Assembly: GCA_017992335.1 (NCBI GenBank) | Contig: JAGOOU010000004.1 | Location: 12,101-24,863 of the forward strand | Length of the DNA stretch: 12,763 nt | Origin: Candidatus Parcubacteria bacterium | GTDB taxonomy: Bacteria > Patescibacteriota > Minisyncoccia > Minisyncoccales > Minisyncoccaceae | Direction: 5' to 3' | Shown: positions 1-6,330 of the stretch, piece after piece | How the letters are laid out: each line of letters begins with the position of its first letter | How positions within the stretch are numbered: the first letter of the stretch is position 1 | Translations under genes and position numbers: made by a program | Notes under the pieces: generated by a model | The model's database searches: none | Told to the model about the DNA's origin: nothing | The model's input: only the letters and a program-made list of their open reading frames with translations

Positions 1-1431
1 AAGATTGTTGCTGAAGATGAAAGCTTAATGAATAAATATTTAGAAGGACAAGAAATTAGTGTTGATGAAATAAGAACAGTATTAAGAAAATCAACCATTG
101 ATTACAAATTAGTTCCAGTTTTATGCGGGTCTTCACTTAAAAATAAAGGAGTGCAGCTTATGCTTGATGCAGTAGTACATTACTTGCCAAGTCCACTTGA
201 TGTTCCTCCTGTTATTGGAACTAGTCCTAACGATGAAAATATTAAGATTGAAAAAAGACCAGATGATAATGAACCATTCGCAGCTTTAGCGTTTAAAATT
301 GCTACTGATCCATTTGTGGGAACTTTAACTTACTTACGTGTTTATTCTGGTCAATTTAAAAAAGGAGGTTATTTATTAAACACAGTTTCTGGAGAAAGAG
401 AAAGAATTGGTAGAATCTTAAGAATGCACTCAAATGAAAGAGAAGAAGTAGAAGATGTATACGCAGGAGATATTGTTGCTGTTGTAGGATTAAAGAAAAC
501 ATCGACTGGACATACATTATGTGATGAAAAAGCACCAGTTGTTTTAGAGAAAATCGTTTTCCCAGAACCAGTTATTTCTATTGAAGTTGAGCCAAAAGCA
601 AAAGCAGATCAAGAAAAAATGGCTCTTTCTTTAAAGAAGCTTCAAGAAGAAGATCCAACCTTTAGAATGGAAACAAGTCAAGAAACAGGAGAAACTATTC
701 TTTGGGGAATGGGAGAATTGCACTTAGATATTATCGTTGACCGTTTAAAAAGAGAATTCAATGTTGAAACAAATGTTGGCAGACCACAAGTTTCTTACAA
801 GGAAACAATTGAAAACAACTCAGAAGCAGAAGGAAAATATATTAAACAAAGCGGTGGAAGAGGTCAATATGGACACGTTAAAATTAAACTTGAGCCAAAG
901 AAAAGAGGAGAGGGATTTGAATTCGTTAATGAAATTAAAGGAGGAGCAATTCCAAGAGAATATATTCCTGCTGTTGAAAAAGGTATTAAAGAAGCAATGT
1001 CAAAAGGTGTTGTTGCTGGATATCCAATGATTGATATGAAAGTTGCTTTATACGATGGATCTTTCCATGAAGTTGACTCATCTGAAATTGCTTTTAAAAT
1101 TGCTGCTTCAATGGCTCTTCAAGATGCATCTAAAAAAGCCAATGCTCATTTATTAGAGCCAATCATGAAATTAGAAGTAGTTATTCCTCCAAATTATTTA
1201 GGAGACGTGATCGGAGACCTATCAGCAAGGAGAGGACAGATTGACGAAACAATGGATAGAACTGAATTAAAAGTTATTGAAGCTAAAATTCCTTTGTCAG
1301 AAATGTTTGGATATGCTACAACTCTAAGATCATTAACCGAAGGAAGAGGAACATTTACTATGGAATTCAGTCATTATGAAAAGGTCCCAGGAAACATTGC
1401 TCAAGAAATAATTGAAGGTAAGAGAAAATAG
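1..1431 (+). CDS. fusA: Elongation factor G, C-terminal two thirds (5' end outside window)
   Basis: Translocation GTPase that moves tRNAs and mRNA through the ribosome and helps recycle ribosomes. The reading frame is open from base 1, so the first ATG at 28 is internal. The 476 visible residues compare with about 690-700 in the family, so most of the G domain lies upstream. In order I see the end of the G domain with the G5 loop (CGSSLKNKG, from residue 42), domain II starting near residue 92 (PFAALAFKI), domain III near 191 (VISIEVEPK), domain IV from about 260 (GRPQVSYKE, then YDGSFHEVDSSE at the tip region) and domain V from about 384. No key segment is missing from the visible part. It ends in TAG and is followed after one T by the next ATG, which suggests translational coupling. 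Confidence 0.97.
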   Translation, partial: KIVAEDESLMNKYLEGQEISVDEIRTVLRKSTIDYKLVPVLCGSSLKNKGVQLMLDAVVHYLPSPLDVPPVIGTSPNDENIKIEKRPDDNEPFAALAFKIATDPFVGTLTYLRVYSGQFKKGGYLLNTVSGERERIGRILRMHSNEREEVEDVYAGDIVAVVGLKKTSTGHTLCDEKAPVVLEKIVFPEPVISIEVEPKAKADQEKMALSLKKLQEEDPTFRMETSQETGETILWGMGELHLDIIVDRLKREFNVETNVGRPQVSYKETIENNSEAEGKYIKQSGGRGQYGHVKIKLEPKKRGEGFEFVNEIKGGAIPREYIPAVEKGIKEAMSKGVVAGYPMIDMKVALYDGSFHEVDSSEIAFKIAASMALQDASKKANAHLLEPIMKLEVVIPPNYLGDVIGDLSARRGQIDETMDRTELKVIEAKIPLSEMFGYATTLRSLTEGRGTFTMEFSHYEKVPGNIAQEIIEGKRK

Positions 1432-1432
1432 T

Positions 1433-1636
1433 ATGGATTTAAATGAAATTAAAAAATTAATACAAGAAGAAAAAGCAAAGATTATTATTGCTGATCCGAA
1501 CGGAACTTCACTCATAGTGCTTGATTACGAAGAATACAAAAAATTAAAAGGCATTAAAAGCACGAAAGAAGAAACAAAAGAAATGCCTAAAGAATTAGAG
1601 GGAGAACCATTAAAAGTCGACGATCTTCCCCTTTAA
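1433..1636 (+). CDS. Small protein with Phd/YefM antitoxin-like segment, function unknown
   Basis: A 67-residue protein that I cannot assign to a named family with certainty. Residues 16-39 (KIIIADPNGTSLIVLDYEEYKKLK) resemble the strand and helix of Phd/YefM-type antitoxins, where a short beta hairpin is followed by an EEYxxL helix. Before it lies one short helix (LNEIKKLIQEE); the usual full DNA-binding N-terminus looks shortened. The tail (residues 41-67) is charged, probably disordered, and ends in LKVDDLPL. No toxin gene is adjacent. I chose the ATG at 1433 because it sits one T after the fusA stop, the same junction seen at six other gene borders here; a TTG at 1412 would add seven residues and overlap fusA. 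Its place in an elongation-factor operon hints at a role tied to translation, but that is inference. Confidence 0.75.
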   Translation: MDLNEIKKLIQEEKAKIIIADPNGTSLIVLDYEEYKKLKGIKSTKEETKEMPKELEGEPLKVDDLPL

Positions 1637-1640
1637 AATA

Positions 1641-1668
1641 TTGACTTTTTTCAATTTTTAGTTAAAAT
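1641..1668 (+). promoter_or_regulatory. Candidate sigma70-type promoter for tuf
   Basis: TTGACT at 1641-1646 (5 of 6 to the -35 consensus) and TAAAAT at 1663-1668 (5 of 6 to the -10 consensus) are separated by 16 bases. Transcription would start near 1675, leaving an untranslated leader of about 84 bases before tuf. The background is AT-rich, so chance matches to a -10 are common; the good -35 at proper spacing raises confidence. Confidence 0.6.
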
Positions 1669-1710
1669 AGATAAGTATTAATAATAAAGAATAAAATTAT
1701 AAACATTGAA

Positions 1711-1735
1711 GTTAAGAATCCTCTAAATTCTTAAC
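1711..1735 (+). promoter_or_regulatory. Stem-loop in the tuf 5' leader
   Basis: GTTAAGAAT at 1711-1719 and ATTCTTAAC at 1727-1735 form a perfect 9-base inverted repeat around a 7-base loop (CCTCTAA). It lies between the candidate promoter and the tuf start and is followed by an AT-rich single-stranded stretch leading to the ATG. There is no T-run directly after the stem, so it is not a convincing terminator. It may protect the transcript or serve as a regulatory site. Confidence 0.5.
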
Positions 1736-1758
1736 CTCATATATTTATTAACAAAATT

Positions 1759-2952
1759 ATGGCAGAAGTATTTGAAAGAACAAAACCTCACTTAAATGTG
1801 GGAACAATCGGCCACGTTGACCATGGTAAAACTACCTTGAGCGCGGCTATTTTACACGCCTTAGCTTTAAAAGGCGGAAATGTTAAGGAAAGGTCTGTTG
1901 ACCAAATCGATTCAGCTCCTGAAGAAAAAGCAAGAGGAGTTACTATTAACATCTCTCACTTAGAGTATGAAACAGATAAGAGGCATTATGCTCACATTGA
2001 TTGTCCAGGCCACGCTGACTATATTAAGAACATGATTACTGGTGCTGCTCAAATGGATGGTGCAATTTTAGTTGTTGCAGCTACTGATGGTCCTATGCCT
2101 CAGACAAGAGAACACATTCTTTTAGCTAAACAGGTTGGATTACCATCAATTATCGTATTTTTAAATAAATGCGACATGGTTGATGATCCAGAAATGATTG
2201 ATTTAGTTGAAAGCGAAGTAAGAGAATTATTAAAGAAATACGAATTCCCAGGAGACACATTACCCATAATCAGAGGATCTGCTTTAAAAGCAACCGAAGC
2301 TACTTCAGTTGATGATGCTAATTTAAAACCAATATATGATTTATTGGAACAATTAGATACATACCTTCCTGAACCAGTAAGAGACACAGCAAAACCATTC
2401 CTTATGGCAGTTGAAGATGTTTTCTCTATTGAAGGAAGAGGAACAGTAGCAACAGGAAGAATCGAAAGAGGAATAATCAACGCTAATGAAGAAATTGAAG
2501 TTGTTGGAATTAGACCAACTCAAAAGACAACAGTTGTTTCAGTTGAAATGTTTAATAAATCATTAAATCAAGGAAGTGCTGGAGACAACGTTGGTGCTCT
2601 TTTAAGAGGATTAAAGAAAGAAGATATTGAAAGAGGTCAAGTTCTAGCAAAACCAGGCACGATTACTCCTCACACAGAATTTGAAGCTAACCTATATATC
2701 TTAACCAAAGAAGAAGGTGGAAGACATACTCCATTTTTCTCTGGTTACAAACCACAATTCTTTATCAGAACAGCTGATATTACAGGAGATGTTGTTTTAA
2801 AGCCAGGAGTAGAAATGGTTATGCCTGGAGATACAGTTGATGTAACAGTAAAATTAATTGTGCCAGCTGCTATGGAAGAAAAATTCGGATTTGCTATCAG
2901 AGAAGGAGGAAAGACAGTAGGTGCAGGAGTTATAACAAAGATTATTAAATAG
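1759..2952 (+). CDS. tuf: Elongation factor Tu
   Basis: GTPase that carries aminoacyl-tRNA to the ribosomal A site. It has 397 residues, full family length. The G domain shows the P-loop GHVDHGKT (18-25), the switch I segment ARGVTIN (58-64), DCPGH (81-85) with the catalytic histidine at 85, NKCD (136-139) for guanine recognition and SAL in RGSALKA. Domains II and III follow with GRGTVATGR, RTADITGDV and FAIREGGKTVGAG. The start gives the classic MAEVFERTKPHLNVGTIGH opening. It has its own candidate promoter and a leader of about 84 bases, but no Shine-Dalgarno sequence before the ATG. Ten bases separate it from rpsJ, so rpsJ is probably co-transcribed with it. Confidence 0.99.
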   Translation: MAEVFERTKPHLNVGTIGHVDHGKTTLSAAILHALALKGGNVKERSVDQIDSAPEEKARGVTINISHLEYETDKRHYAHIDCPGHADYIKNMITGAAQMDGAILVVAATDGPMPQTREHILLAKQVGLPSIIVFLNKCDMVDDPEMIDLVESEVRELLKKYEFPGDTLPIIRGSALKATEATSVDDANLKPIYDLLEQLDTYLPEPVRDTAKPFLMAVEDVFSIEGRGTVATGRIERGIINANEEIEVVGIRPTQKTTVVSVEMFNKSLNQGSAGDNVGALLRGLKKEDIERGQVLAKPGTITPHTEFEANLYILTKEEGGRHTPFFSGYKPQFFIRTADITGDVVLKPGVEMVMPGDTVDVTVKLIVPAAMEEKFGFAIREGGKTVGAGVITKIIK

Positions 2953-2962
2953 TTGAAAAGAA

Positions 2963-3310
2963 ATGCCAGCTGCTCTTAAAAAATCAACAAAGAAAGAAGT
3001 GATACCAAAGTTAAGGATAAAGTTGCGCGCTTATGATCATAAAGTAATTGATAAAAGCGCTCAACAAATCATTGATATTGCTGTCCGTTCAGGGGTAAAA
3101 GTAACAGGACCAATTCCATTACCAGTGGAAATAAGTAAGTTCACTGTTAATAGGTCAACTTTTGTTCACAAGAACGCAAGAGAGCAATTTGAAATGAGAG
3201 TCCACAAAAGATTGATTGATATTTTGAATCCTAATCAAAAGGTGGTTGAGGCTTTAAAGTCTTTAACTTTGCCAGCTGGTGTGGATACAGAAATTAAAAG
3301 TATTTTGTAA
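2963..3310 (+). CDS. rpsJ: 30S ribosomal protein S10
   Basis: Small-subunit head protein, also the NusG/NusB contact in antitermination. It has 115 residues against 103 in E. coli. The core begins at residue 16 (KLRIKLRAYDHKVID), so there is a lysine-rich N-terminal extension of about 11 residues (MPAALKKSTKKEV). The conserved loop region GPIPLPVEISKFTV (49-62), REQFEMRVHKR (73-83) and the end LPAGVDTEI (103-111) are clear. The start is the first ATG after the tuf stop, with a 10-base spacer (TTGAAAAGAA) that offers only a weak purine-rich ribosome site. The stop codon TAA forms part of a candidate -35 element for the downstream genes. Confidence 0.97.
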   Translation: MPAALKKSTKKEVIPKLRIKLRAYDHKVIDKSAQQIIDIAVRSGVKVTGPIPLPVEISKFTVNRSTFVHKNAREQFEMRVHKRLIDILNPNQKVVEALKSLTLPAGVDTEIKSIL

Positions 3311-3333
3311 TGAACAAATACAAATAATATAAA
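3305..3333 (+). promoter_or_regulatory. Candidate internal promoter for the rplC-to-secY genes
   Basis: TTGTAA at 3305-3310 (4 of 6 to -35, overlapping the rpsJ stop) and TATAAA at 3328-3333 (5 of 6 to -10) are spaced by exactly 17 bases. A start near 3340 would place the RNA 5' end right at the first base of the hairpin region at 3341. That agreement with the RNA element supports it, but the local sequence is almost pure A/T. Confidence 0.4.
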
Positions 3334-3340
3334 ATTTAAT

Positions 3341-3388
3341 AAAAAATGGCCGACTAGTTTAATTAAAGTGGGCTGGTGCCCATTTTTT
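3341..3388 (+). promoter_or_regulatory. Attenuator-like leader RNA before rplC
   Basis: Three mutually exclusive pairings can be drawn. (1) A terminator hairpin, 3365-3373 with 3378-3386. (2) An antiterminator-like hairpin, TGGCC at 3347-3351 with GGCTG at 3371-3375 (two G-U pairs), extended past one mismatch by ACT 3353-3355 with AGT 3367-3369; it uses the 5' arm of the terminator. (3) An outer stem, AAAAAATGG at 3341-3349 with CCATTTTTT at 3380-3388, which could enclose CC/GG plus ACT/AGT pairs and leave CTGGTGC as a bulge. This layout fits transcription attenuation of the downstream r-protein genes. In E. coli the S10 leader is controlled by L4; whether a ribosomal protein acts here is inference. 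Confidence 0.5.
3365..3388 (+). terminator. Intrinsic terminator-like hairpin between rpsJ and rplC
   Basis: AAAGTGGGC (3365-3373) pairs with GCCCATTTT (3378-3386), nine pairs including one G-U, around a TGGT tetraloop. The strong core TGGGC/GCCCA is followed at once by six T residues (3383-3388). This is the most GC-rich inverted repeat I noticed in either gap. Since essential genes follow directly, it must be partial or conditional rather than a full stop. Confidence 0.6.
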
Positions 3389-3398
3389 ATTACAAAAC

Positions 3399-3986
3399 AT
3401 GAAGTGCATATTAGGTAAAAAAATTGAAATGACGCAAGTATATGATAAAGAAGGGAATGTTATTCCTGTTACTTTGATTGGAACGGATGTTTGCAATGTG
3501 CTTCAAGTTAAAACAAAAGAAAAAGACGGTTATTCAGCAATAAAACTTGGCTTTGATAAACTAAAAGACAAAAAAGTTAAGAAAACCAAAACTCCTTTTA
3601 GATATGTAAAAGAATTTAAATTGGAAGAAGGAGAAATGAAAGTAGGAGACACAATAGAACCAAGTGTTTTTGTAGAAGGAGATAAAGTAAAAGTTTCTGG
3701 TATTTCAAAAGGAAAAGGTTTCCAAGGAGGAATGAAAAGATGGGGTTTCGCAGGAAAAGAAGCTTCTCATGGAGTTAAGCACGAACAAAGAACAATTGGT
3801 TCAATTGGTTGTAGTGTCCCAGGAAGAGTTATCAAGGGAAGAAGAATGCCTGGAAGAATGGGAAGTGACAGAATTAGTGTTAGGGGATTAGAAATCATAA
3901 AGGTTGATAATGTTAATAAAATAATTGCTGTTAAAGGAGCAGTTCCAGGAAGACGTGGAACATTATTAGAGATAAGAGGATTATGA
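3399..3986 (+). CDS. rplC: 50S ribosomal protein L3
   Basis: Early-assembly 23S rRNA-binding protein whose long loop reaches toward the peptidyl-transferase centre. It has 195 residues against 209 in E. coli. MKCILGKKIEMTQVY opens it, followed by GISKGKGFQGGMKRWGF (101-117), SHGV (123-126), GSIGCSVPGRVIKGRRMPGRMG (134-155) and KGAVPGRRG (179-187). At the loop tip the glutamine methylated by PrmB in E. coli is not evident, and the loop is one residue shorter. The start follows an 88-base gap holding the leader RNA; no Shine-Dalgarno sequence is visible (ATTACAAAAC before the ATG). Its TGA stop overlaps the rplD start as ATGA. Confidence 0.97.
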   Translation: MKCILGKKIEMTQVYDKEGNVIPVTLIGTDVCNVLQVKTKEKDGYSAIKLGFDKLKDKKVKKTKTPFRYVKEFKLEEGEMKVGDTIEPSVFVEGDKVKVSGISKGKGFQGGMKRWGFAGKEASHGVKHEQRTIGSIGCSVPGRVIKGRRMPGRMGSDRISVRGLEIIKVDNVNKIIAVKGAVPGRRGTLLEIRGL

Positions 3987-4567
3987 AAAAAGCAGTAACA
4001 AAAAAGAATAAGGAAAATAGTCCTTTTAATTCTAATCTTGTTTATCAAGTAGCTGTTTCTCAATTGTCAAATAGAAGAAAATCTATTGCTCATACTAAAA
4101 CTAGAGGAGAGGTTAGTGGAGGAGGAAAAAAGCCATGGAGACAAAAAGGAACAGGAAGAGCAAGACATGGATCATCTCGTTCTCCAATATGGGTTGGTGG
4201 AGGAGTTACTTTTGGACCAAGAAATGAGACTAATTTTAAAAGAATTGTTCCTAAGAAAATAAAAAGAAAAGCATTATTAGAGATCATACAAGAAAAAGAA
4301 AAAAGTGATAACATTATCTTTGTTTCTGAAATAAAGGCAGTAAAAACAAAAGAAGCAAGTGAATTTTTAAAAAAGAATGCCATATCAGAAAGCGCTTTAA
4401 TTGTTTTGAGTAGCTTAGATAAACCAACTATTCTTGCTTTTAGAAACATTCCTAAAGTAAAAACAATTCAGGCAAACGATTTAAACTGTTTAGATGTTTT
4501 AACTTTCAAGAAATTAGTTTTGACAAAAGAATGCTTAGAAGAGATTAAGAAATCAATAAAGAAATAA
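3983..4567 (+). CDS. rplD: 50S ribosomal protein L4
   Basis: 23S rRNA-binding protein lining the exit tunnel; in E. coli it also represses the S10 operon. It has 194 residues. The tunnel loop is well conserved: KTRGEVSGGGKKPWRQKGTGRARHGS (39-64) followed by SPIWVGGGVTFGPR (67-80). The N-terminus is short: the element matching E. coli FGRDFNEALVHQ lies about eight residues closer to the start (FNSNLVYQ, 15-22) and is preceded by a basic MKKAVTKKNK. The ATG overlaps the rplC stop by four bases (ATGA), a typical coupling arrangement. It is a candidate ligand for the leader RNA upstream of rplC, by analogy only. Confidence 0.97.
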   Translation: MKKAVTKKNKENSPFNSNLVYQVAVSQLSNRRKSIAHTKTRGEVSGGGKKPWRQKGTGRARHGSSRSPIWVGGGVTFGPRNETNFKRIVPKKIKRKALLEIIQEKEKSDNIIFVSEIKAVKTKEASEFLKKNAISESALIVLSSLDKPTILAFRNIPKVKTIQANDLNCLDVLTFKKLVLTKECLEEIKKSIKK

Positions 4568-4568
4568 T

Positions 4569-4898
4569 ATGGCTTTAAAAGTTTTTAAGAAAAAAGAAGA
4601 GAAGACATTGGGGCCAAAATTATTTGGAGTTCTTCTTAGTCCTTGTATCACAGAAAAATCAGCAAGAATGGAGCAAGATAATTTTTATGTATTCAAGGTA
4701 AGTAAAGATAGTAATAAAAAGCAAGTTAAAGATGCTGTTCAGGGACAGTATAATGTAGAAGTTGATAAAGTAATGATTGTTAATATTCCTAGAAAGAAAA
4801 AATTCGAAGGAAGAAAGATAAGTGGATTTAAGAGTGGATATAAGAAAGCAATTGTTAGATTAAAAGAGGGACAAAAAATTGAATTAATTTCAAAATAG
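4569..4898 (+). CDS. rplW: 50S ribosomal protein L23
   Basis: Tunnel-exit protein and docking site for trigger factor and SRP. It has 109 residues against 100 in E. coli, with a basic N-terminal stretch (MALKVFKKKEEKTLGPKL) ahead of the core. The family pattern is seen in LSPCITEKSARMEQDNFYVFKV, then the helix KKQVKDAVQGQYNVEVDKVMIVN, the basic loop KKKFEGRKISGFKSGYKKAIV and a short acidic/basic end. It follows rplD after one T (TAATATG) and precedes rplB in the same way (TAGTATG). No Shine-Dalgarno sequence is visible upstream. Confidence 0.95.
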   Translation: MALKVFKKKEEKTLGPKLFGVLLSPCITEKSARMEQDNFYVFKVSKDSNKKQVKDAVQGQYNVEVDKVMIVNIPRKKKFEGRKISGFKSGYKKAIVRLKEGQKIELISK

Positions 4899-4899
4899 T

Positions 4900-5703
4900 A
4901 TGAAAAAGAGAACAAAGCAAACAAAAATATTGAGCAGAAAAAAACCAGAAAAAGGTTTGCTTTTGAGAATTAAGAAAACAGGAGGAAGAGGAAGTTCTGG
5001 AAGAATTACTTCAAGACACATTGGAGGAGGAGCAAGAAAACTTATTCGTTTGATTGATTTTAAACAAACTAAGAAGGATGTCTATGGAGAAGTAACGTCA
5101 ATTGAATACGATCCAAACAGAAACGCTTTTATTGCTCTTTTGAAATATGAAGATAATGAAAAAAGATATATTATTGCTCCAGAAGGATTAAAAGTTGGAG
5201 ATAAGGTTATAGCTTCTGAAAAAACAGAAAACAAAATTGGAAACAGAATGAAAATTAAGAATATTCCTGAAGGAACAATGATATATAATATTGAATTAGA
5301 GCCAGACAAAGGAGGAAAAATAGTTCGTTCAGCAGGCGCAGGAGCAATAATTTTAAGTTATGATGCTGGATATGCTAATGTAAAAATGCCTTCTTCGGAA
5401 ATTAGAAAAATTCCTGGAGAATGCTATGCTTCAATCGGAATAGTTTCCAATTCAGAATTCAGATTTATTCGTTGGGATAAAGCAGGAAAAACAAGAAGAA
5501 AAGGAAAAAGACCTCATGTTAGAGGAACAGTAATGAATCCTTGTGACCATCCTCATGGAGGCGGAGAAGGAAGACAGCCAATTGGATTAAAGCATCCAAA
5601 AACACCACAAGGAAAACCAGCCCTAGGAGTTAAAACAAGAAGAAGAAATAAATGGACAACAAAATTAATAGTTCAAAGAAGAATTAAGAAAAAGAGAAAA
5701 TAA
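4900..5703 (+). CDS. rplB: 50S ribosomal protein L2
   Basis: Core 23S rRNA-binding protein needed for subunit joining and peptidyl-transferase assembly. It has 267 residues against 273 in E. coli. GRITSRHIGGGARK (34-47), the OB/SH3 core with EYDPNRNAFIALLKY, and the C-terminal MNPCDHPHGGGEGR with the conserved DHPHGGGEG at 216-224 are present. The N-terminus is about 13 residues shorter than E. coli and lacks the usual KYKPTTPGRR-type opening, having MKKRTKQTKILSRKK instead. No longer start is possible: in this frame a TAA lies at 4885-4887 with no start codon in between. The C-terminus is extended and very basic (RRIKKKRK). It follows the rplW stop after one T. Confidence 0.98.
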   Translation: MKKRTKQTKILSRKKPEKGLLLRIKKTGGRGSSGRITSRHIGGGARKLIRLIDFKQTKKDVYGEVTSIEYDPNRNAFIALLKYEDNEKRYIIAPEGLKVGDKVIASEKTENKIGNRMKIKNIPEGTMIYNIELEPDKGGKIVRSAGAGAIILSYDAGYANVKMPSSEIRKIPGECYASIGIVSNSEFRFIRWDKAGKTRRKGKRPHVRGTVMNPCDHPHGGGEGRQPIGLKHPKTPQGKPALGVKTRRRNKWTTKLIVQRRIKKKRK

Positions 5704-5704
5704 T

Positions 5705-5983
5705 ATGTCAAGAAGTTTAAAAAAAGGACCATATGTGGATCCAAGATTAATTGAAAAAATGAGTAAAGTAAAGCCAGATGATGGGCCTGTTAAAACATGG
5801 TCTAGAGCTTGCACAATCACTCCCGAAATGATAGGATACACATTTGCAGTACATAATGGAAAAGATTTTATACCCGTAAGAGTTACAGAAGAAATGGTTG
5901 GTCACAAATTAGGAGAGTTCTCTCCGACAACTAAATTTTCAAGACACGGAGGTAAAATGCAAAGAGAATTAGAAAAGAAATAA
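5705..5983 (+). CDS. rpsS: 30S ribosomal protein S19
   Basis: Small-subunit head protein that, with S13, contacts the A-site region and the B1 bridge. At 92 residues it equals the E. coli length. The hallmarks are SRSLKKGPYVD at the start, TWSRACTITPEMIG, the HNGK motif and MVGHKLGEFSPTTKFSRHGG near the end. It begins one T after the rplB stop (TAATATG) and ends two bases before rplV. Confidence 0.97.
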   Translation: MSRSLKKGPYVDPRLIEKMSKVKPDDGPVKTWSRACTITPEMIGYTFAVHNGKDFIPVRVTEEMVGHKLGEFSPTTKFSRHGGKMQRELEKK

Positions 5984-5985
5984 AT

Positions 5986-6330
5986 ATGGCACACCAAGTT
6001 AAATTAAAATATTTACACATATCGCCAAGGAAAGTAAGATTAGTTGCTGATGCAATAAGAGGGAAAAAAATTGATGAAGCTCAAGCAATTTTAAGTTTTA
6101 CTGTTAAAAAAGCATCACTCCCAGTTTTGAAACTATTAAATTCTGCTGTTGCTAATGTTAAAGGAAAGACAGACAAGTTATTTATTTCAAAGGTTACTGT
6201 TGATGAGGGCCCGGTTATCAAAAGAGTTTTGCCTAGAGCTAAGGGAAGAGGTGATGTTTTAAAGAAAAGATCATCACATATTACTTTAGTTTTAGATGAA
6301 ATTAAAGAGAATAAAAAGAAAAAGAAATGA
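5986..6330 (+). CDS. rplV: 50S ribosomal protein L22
   Basis: 23S rRNA-binding protein whose beta hairpin lines the exit tunnel near the macrolide site. It has 114 residues against 110 in E. coli. It shows LHISPRKVRLVADAIRGK (10-27), the helix AVANVKG, and the hairpin VDEGPVIKRVLPRAKGRGD (72-90) followed by RSSHITLVLDE. The end is a lysine run (KENKKKKK). Its TGA stop overlaps the rpsC start as ATGA, suggesting coupled translation. Confidence 0.97.
   Translation: MAHQVKLKYLHISPRKVRLVADAIRGKKIDEAQAILSFTVKKASLPVLKLLNSAVANVKGKTDKLFISKVTVDEGPVIKRVLPRAKGRGDVLKKRSSHITLVLDEIKENKKKKK

Noticed and set aside
761..1030. 89-codon open frame on the plus strand inside fusA
   Set aside because: It is a shadow frame of fusA domain IV with Lys/Gln-rich low-complexity sequence.
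1412..1432. TTG start that lengthens the small gene after fusA
   Set aside because: It would overlap fusA by 20 bases; the ATG at 1433 fits the repeated stop-T-ATG junction pattern.
1711..1740. Intrinsic terminator for the fusA unit
   Set aside because: The stem is AT-rich, has no T-run directly after it, and lies downstream of the candidate tuf promoter, so it would also stop tuf.
2100..2480. 126-codon open frame on the minus strand inside tuf
   Set aside because: It is antisense to the conserved EF-Tu G domain, with no recognisable motif and no promoter or spacing evidence.
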